The notes beneath the pieces are model-generated. The model did not search any database. It worked only from the letters and a program-made list of their open reading frames with translations, and was not told where the DNA came from. This document shows, piece by piece, positions 8,271 to 15,888 of a DNA stretch of 20,414 bases. A program made the position numbers and the translations under genes. Source of the stretch: CALFUK01 sp964398295 (GTDB taxonomy: Bacteria; Bacteroidota; Bacteroidia; Chitinophagales; Saprospiraceae); contig CAYNMW010000082.1 of assembly GCA_964398295.1 (NCBI GenBank), positions 1 to 20,414 of the forward strand, given 5' to 3'. How positions within the stretch are numbered: the stretch's first letter is position 1; every line of letters begins with the position of its first letter.

Positions 8271-9323
8271 TTAAATAGTTAACTGGTGTAATAGTTGGTT
8301 ATATACGTCTAAGCCTTGTTGTATTTCATTATGGGTAATATATTCATCTGCCTTGTGCGAACGGTTGGTGTCACCAGGACCTATTTTGATACTTGGGCAG
8401 GTGAAAAAGACCTGATCAGAAAGTGTATTCGAACCATAGCAGTGAATGCCTAAAGACATGGCTTTACGAACGATAGGGTGATCCATATTGATGGTCGATG
8501 GGTGCAATCGAATAGAACGCGGAGTTAAAGTGGAAGTGCAATTTTCTTTCAATTTTTGTAAGACTTCTTCTAAGCTATAAGCATCATTGACCCGACAATC
8601 AATCACGAATGAGCACTTGTCAGGAACAATGTTGTGCTGATAGCCAGCGTCGATCTGAGTAACTGTTAATTTCACTTTGTCAAGTAATGCACTTTGCTTT
8701 TCAAACACAAGCTTCTCTATTATCTGAATATCCTTCATTGCAGCATATATGGCATTGTCGCCCCATTGATTTGCGGCATGTCCAGCTACGCCATTAGCTT
8801 CTGCATCAATAACCATTAATCCCTTTTCTGCGATGGCCATGGTACAACTAGTGGGTTCACCGACGACCGCCAGATCTGGCTTGATGTCTATGCTTTCCAA
8901 TGCCAATTCAAGTCCTTGTTTCCCAGAAATTTCTTCCTCTGCCGAAGCAATAAATACGACATTATAGGATAGAGAAGGATTGATACTTAATGATAAATAG
9001 GTATGTAACAAACACACCAAACTTGCACCTGCATCATTGCTTCCCAATCCCCAAATAGTCTTCCCGTCGTCAAATGCTCCAAATGGATCCTTGGTCCACC
9101 CTTCAGAAATCTTAACTGTGTCATGATGACTATTGAGGACGATAATGGGCTTGGTTTTATCAATCTTAGAATAGCAAATTAAATTGTTTTGAATTCGTTG
9201 CGGAACATGCCCATTCTCTTTGAGGTATGTTTCCAGAATATCTGCTGTCTTATTTTCTTGCTTAGAAAAAGATTCTGTAGCAATCAGCTTCTTCAATAAT
9301 TGTATGCTTGCTTCTAGGCTCAT
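8271..9323 (-). CDS. M20 family deacylase, probably N-acylcitrulline deacylase (ArgE-like)
   Basis: This 350-residue zinc peptidase-fold protein has the M20 metal ligands: His66 and Asp68 (HHDT), Asp97 (SNDAGA), an EEE cluster at 129-131 carrying catalytic and metal-binding glutamates, Glu156 (VGEPTS), and a late His323. A lid/dimerisation domain is inserted at about residues 165-275. ArgE-family enzymes remove N-acyl groups from ornithine. Because this operon carries an N-acylornithine carbamoyltransferase, the logical substrate here is N-acetyl- or N-succinyl-citrulline, giving citrulline for argG. Its start overlaps the argB stop by 4 bases (ATGA). The family is certain; the exact acyl group is inferred from context. 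Confidence 0.87.
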   Translation of the reverse strand: MSLEASIQLLKKLIATESFSKQENKTADILETYLKENGHVPQRIQNNLICYSKIDKTKPIIVLNSHHDTVKISEGWTKDPFGAFDDGKTIWGLGSNDAGASLVCLLHTYLSLSINPSLSYNVVFIASAEEEISGKQGLELALESIDIKPDLAVVGEPTSCTMAIAEKGLMVIDAEANGVAGHAANQWGDNAIYAAMKDIQIIEKLVFEKQSALLDKVKLTVTQIDAGYQHNIVPDKCSFVIDCRVNDAYSLEEVLQKLKENCTSTLTPRSIRLHPSTINMDHPIVRKAMSLGIHCYGSNTLSDQVFFTCPSIKIGPGDTNRSHKADEYITHNEIQQGLDVYNQLLHQLTI

Positions 9324-10105
9324 AGTTTAGTGGCTAAAAATGTCGTCCCAGGATCTTGTTCGTGCACATGATTGATACCACAAATATGAACTGAATGCAA
9401 TCCGCCATCTATGGCATGGAATGCGTTTTCAACTTTAGGTATCATGCCATCACTAAAAACGCCATTGGCTATAAATGTTGCAGCAGACGCTTTTGTTACC
9501 GTTTCGATAATTGATTCTGGATCTGCCAGATCTTGTAAGACGCCATTATATTCAAAGCAATATTTTAGAATAACCTTATATCCTCGACACATTGATCTTG
9601 CTACTGCAGAGGCTATAGAGTCAGCATTCGTGTTTAATAATTGTCCTTCATTCGAATGGGTTATAGGACAAAAAACGGGAACATATGAAAGCTTAAGCAA
9701 AGCTTCAATCATTTCGTGATTCACTTCTTTGATATCGCCTACGTAGCCATAATCGATTAGCTGCTTGCTTCTTATCTCAGAGCGAATGACATTACCATCA
9801 GCGCCACTCAAGCCGATTGTATTGATGCCTAGCTCTTGCATCTGGGTTACGATTTGTTTATTGATTAATCCAGCATAAGTCATGACTGCAATGTCCAATG
9901 TCTGCTTATCAGTAACCCTTCTGCCATCGATCATTATCACCTCCATTCCTAATCTTTCGCTAAAAGCAGTTGCTGCTCTACCACCGCCATGGATCAGTAT
10001 TTTCTTTCCTTTTATCTGCTTGAACGAATAGAGAAATTGCTTGAGTAGGGCAGAGTCGTTGATGATATTGCCACCAATCTTAATGACTTGTAATTCACTA
10101 TTCAT
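9320..10105 (-). CDS. argB: N-acylglutamate kinase (acetylglutamate kinase family)
   Basis: The enzyme phosphorylates N-acylglutamate at the gamma-carboxylate. It is an amino-acid kinase fold protein with Lys in the first strand (VIKIGGN), the HGGG nucleotide loop (44-47 in the longer reading), GLSGADGN (103-110), the LLNTNADSIASAVA acyl-glutamate site (161-174) and a C-terminal PKVENAF Lys. I prefer the ATG at 10105 over the one at 10120: it places the first beta-strand a few residues from the N-terminus as in homologues and gives an 8-base rather than 23-base overlap with the HAD gene. Whether it prefers acetyl- or succinyl-glutamate cannot be read from sequence. Arginine-sensitive NAGKs carry an extra N-terminal helix, which is absent here. 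Confidence 0.94.
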   Translation of the reverse strand: MNSELQVIKIGGNIINDSALLKQFLYSFKQIKGKKILIHGGGRAATAFSERLGMEVIMIDGRRVTDKQTLDIAVMTYAGLINKQIVTQMQELGINTIGLSGADGNVIRSEIRSKQLIDYGYVGDIKEVNHEMIEALLKLSYVPVFCPITHSNEGQLLNTNADSIASAVARSMCRGYKVILKYCFEYNGVLQDLADPESIIETVTKASAATFIANGVFSDGMIPKVENAFHAIDGGLHSVHICGINHVHEQDPGTTFLATKL

Positions 10106-10775
10106 CTTTAACGATTGCATTTAAAAATGAAATATCCACTTGGGTCCAATCATCGATGTGGTGCTTAACACCTTCACTCAATAGTTTTTCTTTGTGTTCT
10201 ATACCCACACCCAATAGCGGGATGTTTAGATTTTTAGCAGTCCTGACATCCCACAGAGCATCTCCACAGGATAATAGTTTATCATAGTTACTTACTTGAA
10301 ACATGCGTTTGGCAGCTTCTTCAGCCTGACGGATCAACTCTTCTCTCGATTCAATTTGATTAGATGCGACGACAAGTCCTGGTTTAAATTTTAATCCTGT
10401 GTCACTCAATTTTTTCAATGCTGTCCTGTATAGCGATCCAGTGGCAAAAGCAAGATCCCAATCGTCACTATCCCACACCTTTTGAATTAGTTTTACTGCA
10501 CCTGGAATTTCCTCCATTTTGGCTAACTCCAAGAGTTTGTCTAATGCATGGCTTTCAAAATCTTTAATGTCTTTTGCAGTGGTTGGCCTTCCGCTATTGT
10601 GAGCAAATATTTTTGAAAAAATGTGATTGTCCGTTACATGATCATAGCTATACCAATCGCGATTGATCTCTACACACCCCATTTTTTGAAATGCATATTC
10701 TATGGATTCAAGGTGCTGAAATTCACTGTTAACCAGTGTTCCATCAATGTCAAATACAACTAAATTTCTTGGCAT
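10098..10775 (-). CDS. HAD-superfamily phosphatase-like hydrolase within the arginine operon
   Basis: This 225-residue protein has all the core HAD motifs: FDIDGTLVNS with nucleophile Asp9 and acid/base Asp11, motif II Thr112 in FATGS, and motif IV GDALWDVRTA with Asp172 and Asp176. The helical stretch after residue 13 is a C1-type cap, so it resembles phosphoglycolate phosphatase-type enzymes that act on small phosphorylated metabolites. No standard arginine step needs a phosphatase. It lies tightly between argF' (2 bases apart) and argB (8-base overlap), so it is made with the pathway. It could clear a damaged or off-pathway acyl-phosphate or phosphorylated by-product, but that is speculation. 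Substrate unknown. Confidence 0.85.
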   Translation of the reverse strand: MPRNLVVFDIDGTLVNSEFQHLESIEYAFQKMGCVEINRDWYSYDHVTDNHIFSKIFAHNSGRPTTAKDIKDFESHALDKLLELAKMEEIPGAVKLIQKVWDSDDWDLAFATGSLYRTALKKLSDTGLKFKPGLVVASNQIESREELIRQAEEAAKRMFQVSNYDKLLSCGDALWDVRTAKNLNIPLLGVGIEHKEKLLSEGVKHHIDDWTQVDISFLNAIVKDE

Positions 10776-10777
10776 AA

Positions 10778-11728
10778 TTACGTTTTCAAAAGATGATGAA
10801 TCACAGCTTTAGCTGCGTGTAATCGATTATTTGCTTGTGCATAAATGACAGATCTTGCACTGTCCATCACTCCATCTGTGACAACAACATTCCTTCGCAC
10901 GGGTAAACAATGCATGAAAATTGCGTCGTTCGTCAGAGACATTTTTTTCTTATTAATCATCCAGCTTTGATCTTCTGAAAGTATTTTTCCATACTCCTGA
11001 TAGGATGACCAGTTTTTGGTGTACACAACATCTGCTTCCTTTAATGCCTCCTCTTGATTGTATTCGATGCTGCAATTTTTCGTAAACTTATCTGCCAACT
11101 CGTATCCTTTTGGATGAGTGATGACAATGTCATTTTTGCTGTGTTGCATCCATTGCAAGAATGAATTGGATACTGCTTGTGGTAAAGCTTTGGGATGAGG
11201 AGCCCAACTTAGAACAACCTTCAATTTCTGATCACCAAATTCTTCCTTAATGGTCATCATGTCTGTCAAGGATTGTAAGGGATGGTAAATGGAAGATTCC
11301 ATATTGATGACTGGCACAGTGGAATGTTCCATAAAGTTTTGGATCAATTCGTCACGATAATCATCTTCTCTGTTTTGCAGTCCCGGGAAAGAACGTATCG
11401 CGATGATGTCAGAATATTGACTTACAACATTTGCCGCATCCTTGATGTGTTCTGCCTTGTCAAGATTCATGATGACACCAGTATCTATTTCCCATTTCCA
11501 GCCTTCAATTGCATTCATACTCACCGTATGAATCCCAAGTTCCTGTGCAGCAAATTCTGTACTTAATCTTGTTCGCAATGAAGGATTAAAAAAGATTAGA
11601 GTCATTCGCTTTCCAGCTAGTCGGTTGTTGTAGTCATCCGTCGACGCTTTTATGTCGAGTGCATGTTGCACGAATGACTGTACATCATCGACACTGTTTG
11701 CTGAATAAAAATGTGGAACTTTATTCAT
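10778..11728 (-). CDS. argF': N-acylornithine carbamoyltransferase (argF' type, probably succinylornithine)
   Basis: This 316-residue transcarbamylase transfers carbamoyl phosphate to an N-acylated ornithine. The carbamoyl-phosphate motif is FFNPSLRTRLST (46-57), and HCLPVRRN appears late in the protein. The motifs GVIMNLDKAEH and WAPHPKALPQAV mark the Bacteroidota/Xanthomonas N-acylornithine branch, not ordinary ornithine transcarbamylase. Ala92 (DKAEH) aligns with Glu92 of Xanthomonas acetylornithine and Pro90 of Bacteroides fragilis succinylornithine enzyme. From what I recall of published mutants, replacing that Glu with small residues switches activity to succinylornithine, so succinyl is favoured. 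Lys307 (RLHAAK) aligns with the carboxylated Lys302 of the Xanthomonas enzyme. It overlaps argD by 8 bases. Confidence 0.93.
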   Translation of the reverse strand: MNKVPHFYSANSVDDVQSFVQHALDIKASTDDYNNRLAGKRMTLIFFNPSLRTRLSTEFAAQELGIHTVSMNAIEGWKWEIDTGVIMNLDKAEHIKDAANVVSQYSDIIAIRSFPGLQNREDDYRDELIQNFMEHSTVPVINMESSIYHPLQSLTDMMTIKEEFGDQKLKVVLSWAPHPKALPQAVSNSFLQWMQHSKNDIVITHPKGYELADKFTKNCSIEYNQEEALKEADVVYTKNWSSYQEYGKILSEDQSWMINKKKMSLTNDAIFMHCLPVRRNVVVTDGVMDSARSVIYAQANNRLHAAKAVIHHLLKT

Positions 11729-12857
11729 GAGCTAAACCAGCATTTAATTTTTGTAAAAATTCGTCAGCTTCCATTTTTGTAATGTTTAAAGGTGGCAACA
11801 ATCGAATAACATGTTTATTTGAAGAACTTCCGGTAAAAACCTGATGTTCAAATAATAGCTTTTGTCTCAATTCCGCTATAGGGAAATCGAATTCAATTCC
11901 GATCATTAATCCTCTACCTCTGACTTCTTTAATTTTTGAAATAAATTTTAAGTTTTCGATTAGATAATCCCCAATCTGTTTTGCGTTCGAAACAAGATTT
12001 TCATTTTTGATGGTATCCAATACAGCTTTCCCTGCAGCACATGCAAGGTGATTGCCTCCAAAAGTTGAACCCAACATTCCTTTCCACGATGGAATTTTCT
12101 GCTGCTTAATCAACACACCTCCAAGAGGGAATCCATTGCCCATTCCCTTTGCCATTGATACAACATCTGGCTTGATGCCGCTTCGTTGAAACCCAAAAAA
12201 TTCTCCAGTTCTGCCATATCCACATTGTACCTCATCTGCTATAAATACGGTATTTGTTTCTTCGCAAACTAAGCTCAATTTTTGCAAACACTTATCTGGT
12301 ACTTCATAAATGCCGCCTATACCCTGAACAGCTTCTAAAATGACGGCACAGTATTCTTCAGTACGCACATCTTTGACCATCTCTGCTATGTTGTCAAGCG
12401 AATGGTATATAACTTCAAATCCTTTATTAATTGGTGCAGTAATTCGTTTACCATCGGTTGCATTTACTGCGGCTGATGTCCTACCGTGAAATCCACTTTT
12501 TAGCGAAAGCACTTTAGTTCGTTTATTGTGAAATGAAGCTAACTTAAGCGCATTCTCATTTGCTTCTGCTCCAGAGTTGCATAAGAATAAACCATAGTCA
12601 CTAATGCCACTAACATCTTCTAATGATGAACAAAATTTTTGCTGCAGCGAATTTTGAACAGAGTTCGAATAGAACACCATTTTATCCGCTTGTTCTTTTA
12701 TTTTGCCCACAAAATGAGGATGGCTATGACCAATAGAAATAACTGCATGTCCACCATAAAAATCTAGATATTGTTGTCCATCATCCGTATAAACATAGCT
12801 ACCTTTAGCCCGAACAGGCTCTATATCAAAAAGTGTATAGACATCATACATATTCAT
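11721..12857 (-). CDS. argD: N-acylornithine aminotransferase
   Basis: A class-III PLP aminotransferase of 378 residues that converts N-acylglutamate semialdehyde to N-acylornithine with glutamate as amino donor. Phosphate-binding SGAEANENA is at 95-103, the PLP aspartate is Asp208 (FIADEVQCGYGRTG), and the Schiff-base lysine is Lys237 (VSMAKGMGNGFPLG). Length and motif order are typical of ArgD. The start codon overlaps the argC stop by one base (TGATG), and the stop overlaps argF' by 8 bases. Met3 is an alternative start that changes little. Confidence 0.94.
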   Translation of the reverse strand: MNMYDVYTLFDIEPVRAKGSYVYTDDGQQYLDFYGGHAVISIGHSHPHFVGKIKEQADKMVFYSNSVQNSLQQKFCSSLEDVSGISDYGLFLCNSGAEANENALKLASFHNKRTKVLSLKSGFHGRTSAAVNATDGKRITAPINKGFEVIYHSLDNIAEMVKDVRTEEYCAVILEAVQGIGGIYEVPDKCLQKLSLVCEETNTVFIADEVQCGYGRTGEFFGFQRSGIKPDVVSMAKGMGNGFPLGGVLIKQQKIPSWKGMLGSTFGGNHLACAAGKAVLDTIKNENLVSNAKQIGDYLIENLKFISKIKEVRGRGLMIGIEFDFPIAELRQKLLFEHQVFTGSSSNKHVIRLLPPLNITKMEADEFLQKLNAGLAHE

Positions 12858-13822
12858 CAGTATGCCATAGATTTTAGGTTAAGACCAGTAGATTCCTTAA
12901 GGTCAAAATGTATGTTCATATTCTGTACTGCTTGTCCTGAAGCTCCCTTCAATAAATTATCAATAGCTGCTACTATGAAAGCCTTGTCATCTTGCTTTGA
13001 GACATGCAAGAGACATTTGTTGGTGTTCACTACTTGCTTTAAGTCAATGTTTTCATCTGCTAAATGAGTAAAGGGCTCATCAGCATAGTGACCCTGATAT
13101 AGCTCCAAAAGTTCTGATTCACTCAGGGATGTTTTAGTATATCCACTAATCAAGATTCCTCTTGTGAAATTTCCTCTCATCGGAATAAAATTGATTTCCA
13201 TATTACAGTCTCCTTGACATTGTTCAATTGTTTGTCTGACTTCCGTCAAATGTTGATGCACAAATGCCTTATACACGGAGACGTTGTTTGTTCTCCAACT
13301 GAAGTGAGTGGTATCTAATTTTGCTTGTCCGGCACCAGTTGCTCCTGTGATACCCTGAATGTGAATATCGTGCTGGAGATGGTTCTCTTTAGCTAAAGGA
13401 AGTAAGGCCAATTGTATTGCAGAAGCAAAGCAACCTGGATTTGCAATTCTATTGTTTGTCTTGATTTCAGTTCTGTTCAATTCGGGCAAACCATAAATAA
13501 ATGAGTTACCCTCTTCATTCAGACGAAAGTCTCTACTCAAGTCAATTACCGCAGCCATATCTGGGATAGTATGGCTCTCTATAAAGCCTTTTGATTGTCC
13601 ATGGCCTTTGCACAAGAAAAGCACATCAACAGCTGGGTCAAATTTATCAGAAAATACCAAGTCGGTTTCGCCAATTAAATCTTTGTGAACCGCAGAAACT
13701 TTCTTATCAGCCTGACTATCACTCATGACATACCGTAGATTTACTTCTGGATGATGGATTAAAATGCGAAGCAATTCACCTGCAGTGAATCCACCACCTC
13801 CTATGATTCCTGCTTGTATCAT
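12857..13822 (-). CDS. argC: N-acyl-gamma-glutamyl-phosphate reductase
   Basis: This 321-residue NADPH-dependent enzyme reduces N-acylglutamyl phosphate to the semialdehyde. The Rossmann motif is GIIGGGGFTAGELLR (5-19). The catalytic Cys131 sits in NPGCFAS, and the late GHYADEPFTHL region belongs to the C-terminal catalytic half. The length fits the Bacteroidota-type ArgC. It overlaps argG by 4 bases and argD by 1 base, so it is within a tightly coupled translation unit. Confidence 0.95.
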   Translation of the reverse strand: MIQAGIIGGGGFTAGELLRILIHHPEVNLRYVMSDSQADKKVSAVHKDLIGETDLVFSDKFDPAVDVLFLCKGHGQSKGFIESHTIPDMAAVIDLSRDFRLNEEGNSFIYGLPELNRTEIKTNNRIANPGCFASAIQLALLPLAKENHLQHDIHIQGITGATGAGQAKLDTTHFSWRTNNVSVYKAFVHQHLTEVRQTIEQCQGDCNMEINFIPMRGNFTRGILISGYTKTSLSESELLELYQGHYADEPFTHLADENIDLKQVVNTNKCLLHVSKQDDKAFIVAAIDNLLKGASGQAVQNMNIHFDLKESTGLNLKSMAY

Positions 13823-15018
13823 AATTCTATTTTAGTTTGATTGACACCATGATAAATTTTGTATTGATTTGCTAAGATCTTGATGAATCCTTTTGCTTCA
13901 TCTGCTGACCAACCTGTATTCATTTCTCCGTATTGGCCAAATTCACTTCTCATCAAATCATGAGGTGACTCAATCCCATTCAATTGAAACTGATAAGGCT
14001 TTAAACTCACAAAGACTTTTCCAGTAACTGTGTGCTGAGTGTCTTCAAGAAAGCATTCTAAATTTCGCATAACTGGATCAAGGTATTGGCCCTCATGCAA
14101 CATCATACCATACCAATCTGCTAATTGTTGTTTCCAATGGTTCTGCCATTTAGATAAAACGTGCTTTTCAAGAAGATGATGTGCTTTGATTAAAATCATT
14201 GAGGCTGCAGCTTCAAAACCAACTCTACCTTTTATCCCAATGATCGTATCTCCGATATGGATGTCTCTGCCAATACCATAAGCAGATGCAATTGATTCTA
14301 ATTCTTTGATGAGTTCAATTGGGTGGGAGAATTCTTTTCCATTAAGTGTAGCAACTTCACCTTTATCAAATCCTATCTCCAAGTCTATTGGTTTTTTAGT
14401 AGTCAGTTGAGAAGGGTAGGCCGACTCAGGTAAAGCTTGATCTGAGGTCAATGTTTCTTTACCTCCTACTGAGGTCCCCCAGATACCAACATTGATGGAG
14501 TAATTTTTTTTCTCCTCATTCCAGGTGACACCATGTTTGGCTAAGTAATCTACTTCTTCTTGTCGACTCAATGAGTTGTCTCGAATGGGAGTAATGATGC
14601 CAATATTTGGAGCCAAACTCTGAAACATTAGGTCAAATCTTATTTGGTCATTACCTGCACCTGTACTGCCATGTGCTACATATTCAGCGCCCGTTTTTTT
14701 ACAGTATTCCAGAATAGCCAATGCCTGAAATGCACGTTCAGAACTAACTGATAAAGGATAGGTTTGATTTCGCAAGACATTACCAAATAGCAAGTATCGC
14801 AGGCACTTTTGGTAGTATTGTTTACTGATGTCAATACACTCATAATGAGCAGCACCTAACGAAAAAGCACGGTCTTTGATCTCTTCTTTCTCGTCAGTCA
14901 AAAAACCACCTGTGTCAATCGTGACTGCATCTACTTCATAACCTTTCTCAATTAAATAGGGTATACAAAAAGAGGTATCCAATCCACCACTGTACGCCAG
15001 AACTACTTTATGTTTCAT
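13819..15018 (-). CDS. argG: Argininosuccinate synthase
   Basis: The enzyme ligates citrulline and aspartate with ATP to argininosuccinate. The PP-loop AYSGGLDTS is at residues 8-16 and the citrulline/aspartate site GSTGAGNDQIRFD at about 117-129. At 399 residues it has the usual length. It is second in the operon, and its start overlaps the end of the GNAT gene by 11 bases. It acts after the deacylase step and before argH, so placing it early in the transcript does not follow pathway order. Confidence 0.96.
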   Translation of the reverse strand: MKHKVVLAYSGGLDTSFCIPYLIEKGYEVDAVTIDTGGFLTDEKEEIKDRAFSLGAAHYECIDISKQYYQKCLRYLLFGNVLRNQTYPLSVSSERAFQALAILEYCKKTGAEYVAHGSTGAGNDQIRFDLMFQSLAPNIGIITPIRDNSLSRQEEVDYLAKHGVTWNEEKKNYSINVGIWGTSVGGKETLTSDQALPESAYPSQLTTKKPIDLEIGFDKGEVATLNGKEFSHPIELIKELESIASAYGIGRDIHIGDTIIGIKGRVGFEAAASMILIKAHHLLEKHVLSKWQNHWKQQLADWYGMMLHEGQYLDPVMRNLECFLEDTQHTVTGKVFVSLKPYQFQLNGIESPHDLMRSEFGQYGEMNTGWSADEAKGFIKILANQYKIYHGVNQTKIEL

Positions 15019-15637
15019 TATCTTCTTTTAGTTTTCTCTTAGCCTCTTTGATGGCTTGTTTAATGATTTTCTTCTCTTCCTTTTTCTTTCGTTTTCTTTC
15101 TTTCTTTTCCTCTTTCGAAGGGGCTAGCATTGCCGTACACAAGCACATCTTACGCTCATTCTTTTGAAGTATTTCGTAGTTGTTGCAACTTGAACAGCCA
15201 TTCCAAAATTCTTCATCCTGAGTCAATTGTTTGAATGCGACAGGAATATATCCAAGATCACTATTAATCTTCATCACAATATCACTGGTCGTAATACCGA
15301 ATAATTTTGCAGTTGGGTAATTATTTCTTGCCAGCGCAACTGCTTTCTTCTTTATTTTTTTTGCCAATCCTTTTCCGCGAAAAATAGTCTTCACGATTAA
15401 GCCTGAGTTAGATACATATTCTTCACTACTAAATGTCTCAACATAACAGAAGCCTGCAAGATCTCCTTCATATGAGGCTACGATTGCATTGTTTTGCATC
15501 ATTTTTTTGCGCAGATAATCTGGTTTGCGTAGTGCAATTCCCATCCCTCTTTCTTTGGCGGACAATTTGTATAATTCAGAAATCTCTTCTGCTAAATGTG
15601 TGTCAGCTTCCGTAGCTGCACGTATTTCGAAATTCAT
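15008..15637 (-). CDS. GNAT acyltransferase, probable N-acylglutamate synthase of the operon
   Basis: A 209-residue GCN5-related acyltransferase. The acyl-CoA pyrophosphate loop is RGKGLA (87-92), preceded by the strand SGLIVKTIF. GITTSDIVMKINSDLGY (114-130) is the late substrate-side region. Cys148 and Cys151 (CSSC) and Cys165 and Cys167 (CLC) form a possible metal site. The pattern is familiar to me from the GNAT gene in arginine operons of Bacteroides, where it is the natural candidate for the missing ArgA (making N-acetyl- or N-succinyl-glutamate). After Leu171 there is an extra tail rich in Lys and Glu (about 175-206), which may be a charged coiled helix. First gene of the operon. Confidence 0.85.
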   Translation of the reverse strand: MNFEIRAATEADTHLAEEISELYKLSAKERGMGIALRKPDYLRKKMMQNNAIVASYEGDLAGFCYVETFSSEEYVSNSGLIVKTIFRGKGLAKKIKKKAVALARNNYPTAKLFGITTSDIVMKINSDLGYIPVAFKQLTQDEEFWNGCSSCNNYEILQKNERKMCLCTAMLAPSKEEKKERKRKKKEEKKIIKQAIKEAKRKLKEDNET

Positions 15638-15666
15638 GTGTGTGTATTAGTAAAAAATGTGAAATA

Positions 15667-15717
15667 CAAGGGAGACCCTTGGTTTAAAGGAAAAGTATCT
15701 AGGCCAGGACGGCCCTA
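15667..15717 (-). other. Two hairpins in the arginine operon leader
   Basis: Hairpin 1 is at 15700-15717: TAGGCC pairs with GGCCTA with one bulged base and a 5-base loop. Hairpin 2 is at 15667-15681: CAAGGG/CCCTTG with a 3-base loop. Both lie between the predicted transcription start (near 15750) and the first start codon at 15637. On the minus strand, a T-rich stretch (ATTTTTTA) follows hairpin 2 but only after about 10 bases, so a terminator/attenuator reading is possible and weak. Confidence 0.4.
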
Positions 15718-15756
15718 CATCTACTGGTTCTGTATGATAGAACGATTTTCACATAT

Positions 15757-15778
15757 CAAAAGTAAATAAAATATTTTA
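15757..15778 (-). promoter_or_regulatory. Candidate promoter and AT palindrome of the arginine operon
   Basis: TACTTTTG (15764 to 15757, minus strand) exactly matches TAnnTTTG. Directly upstream is a 12-bp perfect palindrome, TAAAATATTTTA, at 15767-15778, in the spacer where an operator would sit. A good -33 TTTG/TTG at the proper distance was not found. The 5' leader would be about 113 bases. Confidence 0.4.
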
Positions 15779-15849
15779 AAGATTGAAGCCAACACTATTT
15801 GTTAGACCAGGAATTACAGTTGTTAGTAGATATGTTGTGCTGGTGAAAT

Positions 15850-15880
15850 CTGAGGCAAATGTCTCCCGACTTCTTGCCGG
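15850..15880. repeat. Half-copy of the palindromic intergenic repeat
   Basis: The 31 bases here match the reverse complement of 5088-5118 at 27 positions, including the ends CTGAGGCAAA and TCTTGCCGG and the GTCTCC core. It begins 8 bases past the patatin stop. A possible very diverged partner arm (GGGAGAC) lies at 15670-15676, inside the arginine leader. The match is intergenic at both places. Confidence 0.72.
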
Positions 15881-15888
15881 AATAATAT

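Noticed and set aside
10778..11728. Ordinary ornithine carbamoyltransferase
   Set aside because: The WKWEIDTGVIMN and WAPHPKALPQ segments belong to the N-acylornithine branch, and an M20 deacylase sits downstream in the operon.
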